DNA of 64,000 nt from Primulina eburnea (lineage: Eukaryota > Streptophyta > Magnoliopsida > Lamiales > Gesneriaceae): assembly GCF_022965805.1 (NCBI RefSeq), contig NC_133114.1, positions 9,816,261-9,880,260 on the forward strand, written 5' to 3'. Position numbers and translations under genes: made by a program. The notes under the pieces are model-generated. The model was not told the DNA's origin, searched no databases, and saw nothing but the letters and a program-made list of their open reading frames with translations. Positions 45,189 to 56,914 of the stretch are shown piece after piece; the stretch's first letter is position 1; each line of letters opens with the position of its first letter.

Positions 45189-46804
45189 TGTGACACCTCG
45201 ACCCAATTTAATAAAATACAGCGGAATTTAAAATTTTTCTTGAAGGTAGGAAGGATTCAAAATACATTTCCATAAAACATTTTCAATCAAGAGTATATAC
45301 ATTATCAATCAAATGATATGACAAAAAGACAAAATATCATTCCTATGATCATGCCCGAAATGCCAACAAAATATCTTCTTCCTTCCTTCTCTATATGCAT
45401 ATGACTCCGGCCCACAATCAACGTCCTGGCCCGTCACTCTGATCTGCATCACATGAATAAACTGAAATGAGTATAAAACTCAGCAAGTGGAACTCTTACA
45501 TAGCAATAGACATAGCATACTCTGAAAATCATAGCTTTAAAAACGTAAATACCATCAACTCTGAAATGTGAATATCATAGCATGAATAATAATAATGATC
45601 GTATTTCTCTTTTCTCTGGTATGGATTGATATCAATAGTATCTCTGTCTCTTACCTATATTCCATCGATATAAATCGACAACTCTGAGGCATATAAGCCT
45701 ATGGTCGTTGATCAACTAATTGCATGCAATTTCTGACTATGTATCTATCAATCCATAAATCAATTTGAATTCTCTCTTTGGCATTTAAACAAACACTTTG
45801 CAAACTCTTTTCTCTTGTATTCCCTTTTTACAATTGAGACATAAAAATGCCTCCAATATACATAATAAGTGAATCAATACATAACCATTAATCAAATGAA
45901 GGGAATAACACTTTAAAACCATTGAAACACCATACATATATTATCATGTGAGCACAAAGGATGAAATTCCACTTACAACCACTTGAAACCTCCAATCTAA
46001 ACCCTTGGTTGAAATCCTACAACAATAAACCATAAATCACACTATTAACAACTCAATAACCAAGAACCCATGCCAATTAATCCATAAAACCAACATATTC
46101 AACAAACCCATATCATTTCCCACCCCAAAACCAAGAATAATCATACCAAAAGCTTACCTTAGCTTCCTATCACCAAGAAGAACTTCAATCTCAACTCAAA
46201 TCACCAACTAGAAGCTTGAATCAAAGAAATGAATTGAAAGAAAATGAGGAAACCCTAGCCCTAAGGAGAGAAATTTCGAAAATGGAGAGAAAGAAATGAG
46301 AGAAATAAGACCAACTCATCTATTTAAGCACTAAAATCGCCAAAACACGCTTTTGCTGTGCACTACCGCGGGTGCGCTCCACCTCCACCGCGGGTGCGCT
46401 AAGCTCACGGCATCACAACCAAAATTCTGAAAATGACGACCGCGGGTGCGGTGCCAACCTTACCGTGGGTGCGGTGCCTCTACCGCGTGTGCGGTGCCCT
46501 CTACACCGCGGGTGTGGTGTGTCTACGGCATTTCTACCCAAAATGCTGAAATTAAGACCGCGGGTGCGGTGCTGCAAGGACCGCGGGTGCGGTGATGTCA
46601 CGGCCAAAAACAAACTTTAAAGCAACTAAAATCGAACCGAAACGCTGATACAATACAACTACCAACAACGAGCATCAACAATGCCACAAAATAATGATAA
46701 CCAACCAAACTATAACCCATAAACACAACTCTAATATCTAAATCAAATATCCCAATAAACATACGAAACTTAAACCGTACCGTACACCGGGATAGGCTAT
46801 TACA
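45189..46804 (-). repeat. E6 5' LTR
   Basis: 1,616 bp, near-identical to 39002-40616. It carries the GC-rich doublets at 46365-46591, in which three of the eight 12-mers have point changes relative to the other LTR. Confidence 0.93.
46365..46591 (-). repeat. GC-rich 12-mer doublets, E6 5' LTR
   Basis: Same eight sites as 40177-40403, shifted by 6188. Differences are single bases (for example ACCGTGGGTGCG near 46462 and ACCGCGTGTGCG near 46482); spacing is unchanged. Confidence 0.88.
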
Positions 46805-46809
46805 AGATG
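46805..46809. repeat. E6 target-site duplication, right copy (AGATG)
   Basis: Matches 38997-39001. 46810-46858 is about 50 bp of the original flank before E7. Confidence 0.9.
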
Positions 46810-46858
46810 ACTCCCTCGTCCCTAGCATTTATCCATTGCACTTCAGTCGGACCCCTTT

Positions 46859-48823
46859 TGTAATGCCCCGGTTACTCGTACAAATGATAATAAGGCATTT
46901 ATGTCATTTAATGTAACTTATTTAACTCATTATGTTTTACATGTTGATCGAGGTATCGATATTGAGATTAAATATGATTTTTAGATGGTCCATGGTGTAT
47001 TGAGAATGAATATGTGTTTAAATAGTGATAATAAGATGTGTAGGTAGAAGTAGTGTAATAAAGTTGGTAGGAAATAAGATGAAAATATGGTAGTTCTTAC
47101 GAGTTTTAGCATAATCATTTGAATAAGGATTCAAATTGTGTGAGGCCATAACCGTTAGAAAGCTAAGATATAATGCTACAACTTTCATGTTTTGGGTTAT
47201 GTCCAAATCATTGCGGAAGACACGCCAAAAGTACCCTGAATTGTGTCCTGTATACCGTCATTCCATCACTGATACATGTTAGGAGAATAAGCATAACATT
47301 TTACTCAGACCTCCAAATGACATGAAACCAGTTGGAGATTCAAGCCAAGCCATATAGATACAACTTTCATGTTTACCACCTTTTCAAATTATGAAGGGAA
47401 GAGCTGTTTCTGGAGCGATCTTTTATGAAGCAGTGCTCAGAGGCAGAACATGTGGCGCCCGAGCAGTAGAAAATGACCGCCCGAGCACCAGTGCACTACA
47501 AGCCTAGTCTTTACAGAACATTCCGTACCCGGGAGGTAGAAAATGACTGCCTGAGTGCCACCATTTTCACCATTTCTCAATCCTTAAACGACAAGACTCG
47601 AGAGAAAACCTAGGAATCTTCCTCCAAATGCTTTCTTTTTCATTCCTTTCATCATTTTGAAGTTATAACTTAGTTCTCCATCTCAAGAACTTCCTAAGGA
47701 TGTAATTTTTCTTCTCTTTTAGTTGTTCTACATGTAAAGGAGTAGCTTTCACATACTAGAGACATAGTGATTGGACTATTGGTTTATTGACAGCATAGGA
47801 CTGGAAAACATCGTCTCAAACCAGTGTTCTTACTTGACTGTAAGTTGGCATGTTCTTGAAGTAATACATGAGTAACATTATGATTTCAGATACTTCCCAT
47901 TGATTATTGCTATATATACATTGTTAGTATGTTTATTGATGAAATCATAGCACCATATTCCATTGTTATATATTAAATATGAAAGGAACTCATGAATATT
48001 GAAGAGGGGTGCTATGTCATGAACATGAACATGAACATGAAAGGAAAAGGACTGATTTTATATGATATAGAGCTCGTTGACATCATGGGTGAGTTTAAGT
48101 CCACCAAACCTGTTGGCCAATATATGTTCATGGGGCGCGGGGTTGCCAAAGGTTTCTCCCTGACCTCCAACACAGTAGTAGCTATATAATAAAGCAAGCA
48201 CGGTATTACAGGTCAACTAATGAGGCTCAAGTACAAAAATGAACATGAATATATGCTATGGTCTGACATGGTTTAAAGATTCATTGTTGATCACGACCTC
48301 ATATGTATGTTCCTTCTACGTATATTAATATATATAAGTGCCAACTTATTGAGTTTTATAAACTCACGTAGCTCATGTATTATAGGATCAGGTAATGAAG
48401 TTACATAGGATGTTGGTTCGTCAATGGATGCTTGTGACGTGCCTCACCTCGACAAGAACGGAGACTTCTTATTGTATAGCTTCCGCATATGTATTATAAT
48501 GAATTTAATCTCATGGTTTGAAACAAGTTTTAAAATGTGTATGTCTATGGGTATAATGATACATAATATGTTTGTATAGAAGGAAATGATTATATGTACA
48601 TATTGTATTGTTGCTTGAGGGTTAGTGTATTACATATTTTTATTATTGCTTGAGTGTTGGTGTATTGAAATTTAGGGATATCATGCCAAAATTTTTACAA
48701 ACTGTCAAAATGATGCTCCTTGATTTGAATTGCTTCATTAATATAGATATATCATTTAAACACTATTTTTATTACAATTATAAGTATCATTAGTCATGTC
48801 AAGTATATAGTAAGGCTGTGACA
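46859..48823 (+). repeat. E7 5' LTR
   Basis: About 1,965 bp, from TGTAATGCCCCGG to GGCTGTGACA. It has GC-rich doublets at 47453-47561, a short ATGAAC-type repeat near 48017-48042 and no supported gene (the frame 47992-48189 lies inside the LTR). Confidence 0.85.
47453..47561. repeat. Two GC-rich doublets, E7 LTR
   Basis: GCGCCCGAGCA (47455-47465) and CGCCCGAGCAC (47478-47488) have centres 23 bp apart. A decayed second pair, GTACCCGGGAG (47525-47535) and TGCCTGAGTGC (47548-47558), is also 23 bp apart. The first 38 bp (47453-47490) match E1 hairpin three (reverse complement of 2086-2123) at 34 of 38 positions. Confidence 0.85.
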
Positions 48824-48830
48824 TTTTAGT

Positions 48831-48844
48831 TGGTATCAGAGCCC
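48831..48844 (+). other. E7 primer-binding site
   Basis: TGGTATCAGAGCCC, seven bases after the LTR end; a full match to the plant initiator-Met primer. Confidence 0.93.
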
Positions 48845-48979
48845 ATGGTTCTTCGACAGGGAAGACACTGCACTTCATTCACACATGGGGAACTCGGCAA
48901 GTAATTATCTTTGTATTCCATAGTTTATGCTAATTTGTGTGTTTCTATGTGACCTATATTTGGGTTAAGATAAAAGACC

Positions 48980-49995
48980 ATGCCACCTAAACGGAAGATA
49001 CATGAAGGAGAGTCATCTAAGGGCAAGACCCCAGTAGTCGAAGGTGAGGGCACGCCACGACCTATAGATGACTTTGCTCAGCTGCTCCAACAATAAGCAA
49101 AAGTTCATAGGGATCAAATACAACAATTACTTGAAATGCAGCGAACAACACATGAGCAGGCAGAAGTACAAGCCATGCTACCCAGACAAGGGCCTGTTCA
49201 GACAGATGTATATGATCGTTTTCGACGTCTGAATCCTCCTGAATTCATGGGAAGCACTGATCCGACAGTAGCAGAAGAATGGATTAAGTCATTGGAGTCC
49301 ATCTTCTCCTATCTAGACATGGAAGATGCTGACAAAGTAACTTGTGCCATATTTTTGTTAACAAAACATGCAAGGATATGTAGGAGAGTTCAAGGGTGGT
49401 ATTACCTACGATACCATTGACGTGGGATACATTTAAATCCATGTTTTACAACAAATATTTTAGCAAAGATGTACGAGCCAAGAAAGCCAGTGATTTCCTT
49501 AATCTGAAACAAGGAACCATGTCAATGACTGAGTATATACAGCAATTCAAGGCTGGAGTCCAATATGTACCATATATTGCACAAGATGACACCAGTAAGG
49601 GCGAACACTTTATGCAGGACTTCGCTCTGAAATTAAAAGAGATGTACGAATGTCGAAAGTTGCTACATACGGGGAGATAGTAGAAAGAGCACATATGGCA
49701 GAACAAGATGAACAACATATTGACAGAAACAGACAAAGCGAAGGCAACAATACTTTCAAAAGAGCCAAACAACAGGACAAGGCAAAAATACTGATAGTAA
49801 ATGTATTCGACCAGAGGAACCCCGTGGTAAGGGTCCCCCTCCACGAAAGGAACAGGACAGACCACCTTGTCCTAAATGTGGGAAACTCCATGGTGGTGAA
49901 TGTATGCAAGGTTCCATTGTTTGTTATCGTTGCAAAAAATCAGGGCATCTCGCCAGAAATTGTTCTGGAAGTTCTGAGAAGGTATAAGGACTCCT
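48980..49995 (+). pseudogene. E7 gag pseudogene
   Basis: Starts MPPKRKIHEGESSKGK at 48980. TAA at about 49094 follows LLQQ. The core VYDRFRRLNPPEFMGSTDP (from about 49209) runs to a frameshift near 49390, resumes at WDTFKSMFYNKYF and LKQGTMSMTEYIQQF, and shifts again near 49640. Two zinc-knuckle Cys groups, CPKCGKLHGGEC (about 49868) and CYRCKKSGHLARNC (about 49922-49963), follow in a third frame. Confidence 0.85.
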
Positions 49996-50002
49996 TTTCT
50001 CG

Positions 50003-50420
50003 ATGACCAAAGAGGAAGTGGATGCGGATACATCGATGATCACTGGTATGTTCTTGATTTTTAGTATTACTGCTATTGTTTTAGTAGATTCAAGAGCCAC
50101 ACATTCCTTTATTTCGGAATCGTTTGTAATGAGACTGGGCATTACAACAAGTACAACAGATACACAACTCGCCATCGCCTTACCTTTCGGGTAAGAATTA
50201 CAGACAGATCAGATTGTGAGAGGGTGTCCAATATATGTCCAAGGCCATCAGATGTATGCCAATTTGATAGTTCTGAACATGACTGATTTTGATGTGATAC
50301 TGGGAATGGATTGGCTTTCTAAGTACAGAGTTACTATTGACTGTGGCAAGAAAATGATCAAGTTTGTGCCAATAGGAGCTGAACCTTCACAGTAGCAAGT
50401 GCAACTATATCCTTACCTCT
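50003..50420 (+). pseudogene. E7 protease fragment
   Basis: The active-site region reads VDSRATHSFISESF (50084 on): the catalytic triplet D-S/T-G has become DSR, so the protease is dead. The flap-side GMDWLSKYRVTIDC is present but after stops near 50195 and a further stop near 50395. Confidence 0.8.
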
Positions 50421-50436
50421 TCGGATAATCTCTTGT

Positions 50437-52119
50437 ATGAAGGCTTGTAAATTACTACAGAAGGGGTGTCATGGATATTTAGCATCTGTGTTAACTATTG
50501 ACTCACATGTTCGTGAATTAAGAGATACAGATATTGTTTGTGAGTTTCCAGAGGTATTTCCCGATGATGTTACATGCTTACCCCCAGATAGAGAGATCAA
50601 ATTTGTAATTGATGTTGTGGCTGGAACTCATCCGATCTCAAAAGCTCCTTATCGATTAGCTCCTACAGAAATGAAGGAATTGAAAGAACAGTTTCAGGAG
50701 TTACTTGATAAAGGATTTATTAGACAGAGCTTTTCACCGTGGGGTGCACATGTTTTATTTATGAAAAAGAAAGACGGTACCCTTCGTCTATGTATTGATT
50801 ATTGGGAGTTGAACAAGGTGGCAATTAAAAACAGATACACTCTCTAGAATTGATGATTTGTTTGATCAATTATAAGGAGCTGCTATCTTTTCGAAAATTG
50901 ATTTACGATCAGCCTATCATCAACTAAAAGTAAAGTCAGATGATATTTCAAAGACTGCCTTCTGAACGAGGTATGGGCATTATGAATTTCTTGTAATGCC
51001 ATTTGGACTAACAAATGCACCAGCAGCTTTTATGGATTTAATGAATAGAATTTTCAAGTCATTTCTAGAAAAGTTCGTGATTGTGTTTATAGATGATATT
51101 CTCATCTACTCACGAACTGTAGAGGAGTATCGAGAACATCTGAACCTAGTTTTGCAGACTTTGAAAGATCAACATTTGTATGCTAAATGGAAGAAATGTG
51201 AATTTTGGCTTCAACAAGTAGCATTCTTGGGCGATATCATCTCAAATGAAGGCATATATGTGGATCCAAGTAAGATTGAAGCTGTTAATAACTGGCTACG
51301 ACCAACTATTGTTACTGAGGTACGCAGTTTTCTCAGGTTAGCTGGTTATTACCATCGTTTTATAGCGAGATTTTCCAAGATAGTATTGCCTTTGACTGCG
51401 TTAACATGAAAGAATTCAAATTTGCACGGAACGAAGCATGTGATCGTAGTTTCCAATAGTTAAAAACAAAAATGACGTCAACACCGGTCCTTGCTATACC
51501 AGAAAGACTAGGAGATTTTGTGGTATACAGTGATGCTTCGAAACAAGGTTTAGGAGCAGTGTTAATGCAGCACGGGAAGGTCATTGCTTATGCATCAAGA
51601 CAATTCAAAGAATATGAAAAGAACTATCCCACACATGATTTAGAACTGGCAGCAGTGGTATTTGCATTGAAAATATGGCGCCATTATCTGTATGGCGAAT
51701 GGTGTAAAATATACATGGACCACAAGAGTTAGAAATATTTATTCACGCAAAAAGAACTGAATATGCGACAATGACGTTGGTTGGAATTGGTGAAAGATTA
51801 TGATTGTGTTATTTATTATCATCCAGGTAAAGCCAATATTGTTGTCGACGCGTTAAGTCGAAAATCTAGTTCTATTTCCGCAATACAAGTACAAGAACAA
51901 ATTTTATGGGATTTACAGAATTTGAAGATTGATGTTATTACAAAAGGAGCTACAATCCAGTTATCATCTCTCATGGTTCGACCAACACTCGCAGACATGA
52001 TTATGGCCGAACAAAGTACAGATAATGAATTACGACAACTGAGGCAGCAAGATGAGGAAAAAAGAAATGTGAACTTTAAATTGAATGGAGAAGGAATGTG
52101 GACATATCGAGGTAGATTG
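50437..52119 (+). pseudogene. E7 RT-RNase H-integrase N-terminus, truncated
   Basis: RT from [14 protein letters not shown] and [13 protein letters not shown] to a frameshift near 50847. TAA in DQL-GA (about 50873) and TGA in AF-TRYG (about 50963) follow. The palm is intact at [14 protein letters not shown] and FIDDILIYS (50996-51409). TGA after LTALT, then RNase H 51472-51732 ([15 protein letters not shown]), TAG at DHKS-KYL, TGA at RQ-RWLEL, then ADALSRK-like VDALSRKSS. It ends at the E8 junction. Confidence 0.88.
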
Positions 52120-53681
52120 TGTAATAGCCGAACCCGGTGTACGGTACGATTTAAGTTTCGTATGTTCATTTGAGTTATTTGATTAGAGGTTTAGAGTTGT
52201 GTTTATGGGCTATAGTATGTTTAGTATATTGTTCTTGAGGTGTTAGTTGTTGTTGGTTGTTCGTTTCAGAGTTCCGGATCGATTTTAGTTGCATTGGAGG
52301 TGATCTTGGCCGTGACCATAGTGCACCCGCGGTAGTGCAAGGAGTGCACCCGCGGTCGACTGTTCCAGTTTTTGTGTTGGAGGGCCGTAGCATCACCGCA
52401 CCCGCGGTGATGCAGGGACCGCACCCGCGGTGTCTGTGGTTCAGGAATTTTGTGGACTGCCGAGAGCTCAGCGCACCCGCGGCCTTTGTGTTGGCGCACC
52501 CGCGGTGATGTACAGTAGAGGTATGGTCGAGATTTATAGTACCTTTTTGATCGATTTGACTTCATTCTTTCCTCTTTTCATTTCGAAATCCTCTCATTTC
52601 TTAGGGTTTTCTTCATTTCTTTCACTTCCTATCTTCGATTCAAGCGTTTATTTGGCGATTCGACTTGAGATCAACGTTCTCCGTGGTGCTAGGAAGCTTA
52701 GGTAAGTTTTTGGTGCGATTCTTTTAAGGTTTCGAGTTGAGAGTTGTGTTGGGTTTGTTATTCTTGTGGATTTATGGATTATTAGCTTGGTTTCTTGGAT
52801 TTGGAGTTGATATTGGTGTTATATTTGGATTATTGTTGTAGGTGGTGATCAAGAACTAAGTTTGTGGTGTTCTTGTGGGTTGTAAGTGGAATTCCTCCCT
52901 TTTTGCTCACATGAGGTTATATGTATTGTGTTTAAAAGGTTTTATGTGATATTCCCTTCCATTTGAACCATTGTATGTATTGATTCAATTGTTATATTTA
53001 TTGGGGCATTTGTTGTCTCATATATATTGAAAAAGGGAATACAAGAGAAAAATAGAGTTTCAAAGTTCATGTTTAAATGTCAGAGAATTCAAATGTTTCC
53101 GGATTGATAAATACATAGTCAGAGATTGCATGCAATATTAGTTGATCAACGCCCATAGGCTTTTATCCCTCAGAGTTATCGGTATTTATATCGATTTGGG
53201 ATACGAGCAACCCACAGACAGAGATACTATTGATATCAATCCCCATAGTAACGATAAATACCATCTCATTGCTATTGCTATTGCTATTGATATGATATTC
53301 ATGTTCAGAATTTAAAGTCCAGAGTTGATGGTATTTATGATTTCAAAGCTATGTTTTACAGATTTTATTGTTCATTGCTATGTAAGAGTTCCACTTGCTG
53401 AGATTTATTCTCATTTCAGTTATTCCATGTGATGCAGATCAGAGTGGTGGCCCGGGACGTTGACTGCGAGACAGGGGTCATATGCATACACCGATGGAAG
53501 GATGATTTTGATGGCATGATCATAGGAATGATGTTTTGTTTTTGTTATGTCATTTAAATGATCATGTATTTATTTTGATGTAAATTTTTAAAGAAGTGTA
53601 TTTTGAAACTCCTTCCATATTTAAAGTAAAATTTTTAATTTCCGCTGCGTATTTTTAATGTTACGGGCTAGAGGTGTCACA
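52120..53681 (+). repeat. E8 5' LTR
   Basis: About 1,562 bp, from TGTAATAGCCGAACCC to GAGGTGTCACA. Homologous to the E6 LTRs in opposite orientation, more diverged than the E6 pair. GC-rich doublets at 52323-52506, TTATAG at about 52533-52538, CT-rich leader after. Confidence 0.9.
52323..52506 (+). repeat. Six GC-rich 11-mers with a 75-bp doublet period, E8 LTR
   Basis: GCACCCGCGG(T/C) starts at 52323, 52346, 52398, 52421, 52473 and 52496: steps 23, 52, 23, 52, 23. Spacers are related but strongly diverged, while the 11-mers are almost invariant. Confidence 0.92.
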
Positions 53682-53686
53682 TTTAG

Positions 53687-53700
53687 TGGTATCAGAGCAC
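53687..53700 (+). other. E8 primer-binding site
   Basis: TGGTATCAGAGCAC, five bases after the LTR end. Confidence 0.93.
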
Positions 53701-53819
53701 CCGTTCTTCGGACCAATGCATATGACTTCGTCTACTATCAACTGTCCGGGTATGTTTTCTTGCATCTATCCATTGTTATATATATTGATATGTATCTTGT
53801 GAGCTATTGTAGAGTAGAG

Positions 53820-54475
53820 ATGCCACCTAAGAGGAAAGCTGTAGAGGGTGAGGATAGTTCTTCCTCCCGAGTTGTCGACGAGTTCGGCAAGTTGCTTAAG
53901 GAGCAGGCCAAGGTTCATAGTGAGCAGATCCAGCAGTTGCTCCGATTGCAGGGAGCAGGTCAGGGTAGAGGGCAAGTGAGAGGTCAAGTTGCTCAGGCTG
54001 TTGGCACTGATGCCATATTTTCTGCGTTCAAGAGAATGGATCCACCAGAGTTTTCAGGTAGCACTGATCCGTTAGTTGCGGTCGAGTGGGTCAAGGCTTT
54101 AGAGGCGATCTTCGATCATCTCAGTTATTCAGACAGAGACCGTATCAGCTGTGCTGTATTCATGTTGGTTAAAGCTGCTCGCATTTGGTGGAATGCGACC
54201 AAAGTTGGAGTTGATGTCTCTACTTTGAAGTGGTCTGAGTTTACCGATCTTTTCTATGACAAGTACTTCCCTGACGCACTTCGAGCGAGGAAGGTGACAG
54301 AGTTCTTGGAGCTTCGACAGGGGAGCTTGGATGTTGGCGAGTACATTCTGAAGTTCGAGGAGGGTTGCCTATTTGCTCCTTACATCGCATCCAATGACAG
54401 AGATAAAGGCGCTCATTTCATACGAGGCCTTAGAGCAGAGATTCGACGAGATATCAATATGTCCAAGGCTATTAC
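53820..54475 (+). CDS. E8 Gag N-terminal part, cut by E9
   Basis: Start at 53820 (MPPKRKAVEGEDSSSSRV) is chosen because this start is shared with E6 and E7; the frame is open further upstream into the LTR. A coiled-coil-like KEQAKVHSEQIQQLLRLQ, then the Gag core FKRMDPPEFSGSTDPLVAVEW, IWWNATKVGVDVSTLKW and LRQGSLDVGEYILKFEEG, up to MSKAI at the E9 junction. Gag forms the particle that packages the RNA. No lesion other than the E9 insertion. Confidence 0.9.
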
Positions 54476-56551
54476 TGTAATGCCCGAGAATTTAATTATT
54501 GTAATCTGATATGATTTACTGATTATGAATTGATGTAATTATAGGCGGGCCAGTTCGAGATAAGATTTGAGCAAGTATATGAAATTATACAATTTGGGCC
54601 GAAGGTATAGCGCCCGGGCGAAAATGTTTGTCCGCCCGAGCGCCATTGAGTGTTGGTAGAAAGCCGAGAGTCCTTCGCCTGGGCGGAACTTTTTGTTCGC
54701 CCGAGCGCGCATGAATAATGGATGAGGGCCGAGAGTTCTTCGCCCGAGCGGCAACTTTTGTCCGCTCGAGCGAGCGACGTGCAACACCAAGATATATGCC
54801 ACGTTTCAGATGTGCATGCGGTATATATATATGTTTAAGCATGAAATTCTTCATATTTCAGCCGAGGGAAACGAGAAAAGCTTAAGGAGAAAGCTTTAAG
54901 TTTCTTCGAAGACTATTATTGTGATTTTGTGTAATCCGTCTGTCTGATTTTAAATCCGACTACAGTACTGTGTTCCTCTCGACACGAGCTACACAAGGAC
55001 GTAAGTTTTGTTACGTTTAGACAAGATTTGAATTTATGATATTGTTAGAATTGAATATGATTCAGATATAGTGTTTCTGCTACCGTAGATATTGTAGAAT
55101 TGAAGTCAGATTAAAGAACAGACCGTTTCTGTAATTGTTATGATTTTTGAAACATATTGACTGAGATTCTATATCAGAATTGTGTTAATATTCAGAGTAT
55201 GAATTATGTTGACACAGATTATGAGTGCCAGTATTATATATGTGATGTTCAGATTGACGGGGTTATTCAAATTGTATTATTATGCCGTCGAAACATCAGT
55301 TGAATTAGATTGATCAGATTCAGATATGATTTCGATTTGATTGTGATATTATTGATAAGACTCAGATTGTATCTTGTTCAGATATTGATCAGATTGTATA
55401 CTGAATTGGGTATTGATCAGAACAGATTGTGTATTGAGTTAGTCACTGACACAGTGTATTCGATATTGTCATTTCAGATTTGATATGGACAGAGTTGAAT
55501 ACCAGACTTCGTCTTCGTCAGACAGGGACGACAAAGGTATAATTCATGTGATATTCGGGAAGCATAACTCAAATTAGATTAATTTGAGTTTCCCAATAAA
55601 ATCACATACTAGATTATTGTTTATATTGTTACCTGATTATGCTTTGATTATAGAATTGTATTCAAGCAGGTAAGATAATTGAGATATTCAGTTATAAATA
55701 TGATTATGCTTTGTTTACAGATTCTTATTCATTGCATCTAAGATAGGAGAGTCTTTGACAGGCATTGTCAAATAGCTAGACGTTTCGGTGTATCTCAGCA
55801 TAGGAGTAGGTATTACTCTTATTGCCGCCGTTGATACAGCTCAGACCGAAGTCTAGGAATGAGACGTACATTACCCCGATTGGAGGGTAGGTAGTGACGT
55901 CTTATTCACCCCGGGATCCCTAGGGTTATAGATCGAGTCAAGTCTAGACATGATTTGATTAGGACTTTATGCTTATATGGATGTGGTTCCTAGATCATGG
56001 GACCCATCGTTATTGCTTCCAGTTGTGCTAGCATGTTTTAAGATGTAGAGCGTTTATATGCATGTTTATCTGATTTGAGTTACATGCTTATTTGATTAAT
56101 TTCATAGATTATGAAATATATTGTGTTTATACATGATCGCATGGTTTATGAATTAGTTTGTTTACATACATGCTTACCATGTTTTATACTGGGATTTATT
56201 CTCACCGGAGTTATCCGGCTGTTGTCTTGTTTTGTATGTGTGCATGACAACAGGTGGGGCTGGATCAGGGTCAAGATGACGATGAGAGAAGATGAGTTAG
56301 CGTGGTGATTCCGGACTTGTAGCAGACTTGGTTTATTACTTGAATTTAGTACTTGAACCTTAGACTTAGGTTGTACAGTATTGTACTTTTCTACTGAACT
56401 GTAGTTTTTATACAGAAATGTATATTGTTTAGATTCCATTACCTTCCGCAGTTACATTTTAAAAAGAAAAATTTTTAGACCCTGTTTTATCGTAATTGAT
56501 AATTCAATCCCAACGATGATTAAGAAGATGATTAGCGTCCGGGTCCCCACA
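54476..56551 (+). repeat. E9 5' LTR
   Basis: TGTAATGCCCGAG to CCCCACA. GC-rich doublets at 54610-54773, then a strong TATA stretch GTATATATATAT (54821-54832). The frames 54539-54854 (minus) and 56111-56308 (plus) recur in the other LTR and are not genes. Confidence 0.93.
54610..54773. repeat. Three GC-rich doublets, E9 5' LTR
   Basis: 11-mers GCGCCCGGGCG (54610-54620) and CGCCCGAGCGC (54633-54643); TCGCCTGGGCG (54675-54685) and CGCCCGAGCGC (54698-54708); TCGCCCGAGCG (54740-54750) and CGCTCGAGCGA (54763-54773). Centres are 23 bp apart in all three, and the doublets repeat every 65 bp. Arms of the first doublet are identical to those of E1 hairpin three; the 12-base loops differ. Confidence 0.9.
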
Positions 56552-56556
56552 ACAGG

Positions 56557-56570
56557 TGGTATCAGAGCTG
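56557..56570 (+). other. E9 primer-binding site
   Basis: TGGTATCAGAGCTG, five bases after the LTR end. Confidence 0.93.
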
Positions 56571-56914
56571 ATAGTTCCTTTAGACTTAGATTATCAGAGC
56601 GATAGATCCTTTAGATTGAGATAGTACGAGTTGATAGATTCTTCAGACTGAGATAGCAGAGAATGAGCGGGGTAGATTGAATTGTTTGTCCTTGCATGTG
56701 ATTGCTAGCATGAGATTTATTTCAATGTTGACTACATTGTGTGTGCTAGCATGATTTATTGCTTTCCCTATTACATGTTGCTTGTTATCTGAGTTGTTTG
56801 CAGCATGTAATTACTAAGCCTGGATCAGAACCGAGTCTGAATCAGAGGTATATGATCGGAGGAGGGCTGAGACAGATTGTATAGATGGTGTACTAATCTG
56901 TTTGATATTCAGAT

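Larger units (their letters stand above)
39002..46804 (-). mobile_element. E6: complete but disabled Ty3/gypsy chromovirus
   Basis: 7,803 bp, minus strand, AGATG on both sides. 5' LTR 45189-46804, PBS 45172-45183, gag from 45053, pol to 40659, polypurine tract 40617-40629, 3' LTR 39002-40616. The LTRs differ at about 19 positions (near 1.2 percent), yet the coding part has at least six stops and several frameshifts. Same family as E8 (LTR starts TGTAATAGCC in both). Confidence 0.93.
46859..52119 (+). mobile_element. E7: chromovirus interrupted by E8
   Basis: 5' LTR 46859-48823, PBS 48831-48844, gag from 48980, then protease, RT and RNase H to 52119, where the E8 LTR starts inside the integrase N-terminus (MWTYRGRLC). 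Many nonsense and frameshift changes. The 3' part lies beyond E8, outside this window. Confidence 0.88.

Noticed and set aside
48831..48844. tRNA-Met-like sequence
   Set aside because: Only the 3' acceptor complement is present; it is a primer-binding site, not a tRNA gene. The same holds for the other PBS sites.
52323..52506. CRISPR-like regular repeats
   Set aside because: Eukaryotic LTR context, 11-bp repeats, related rather than unique spacers and no cas genes.
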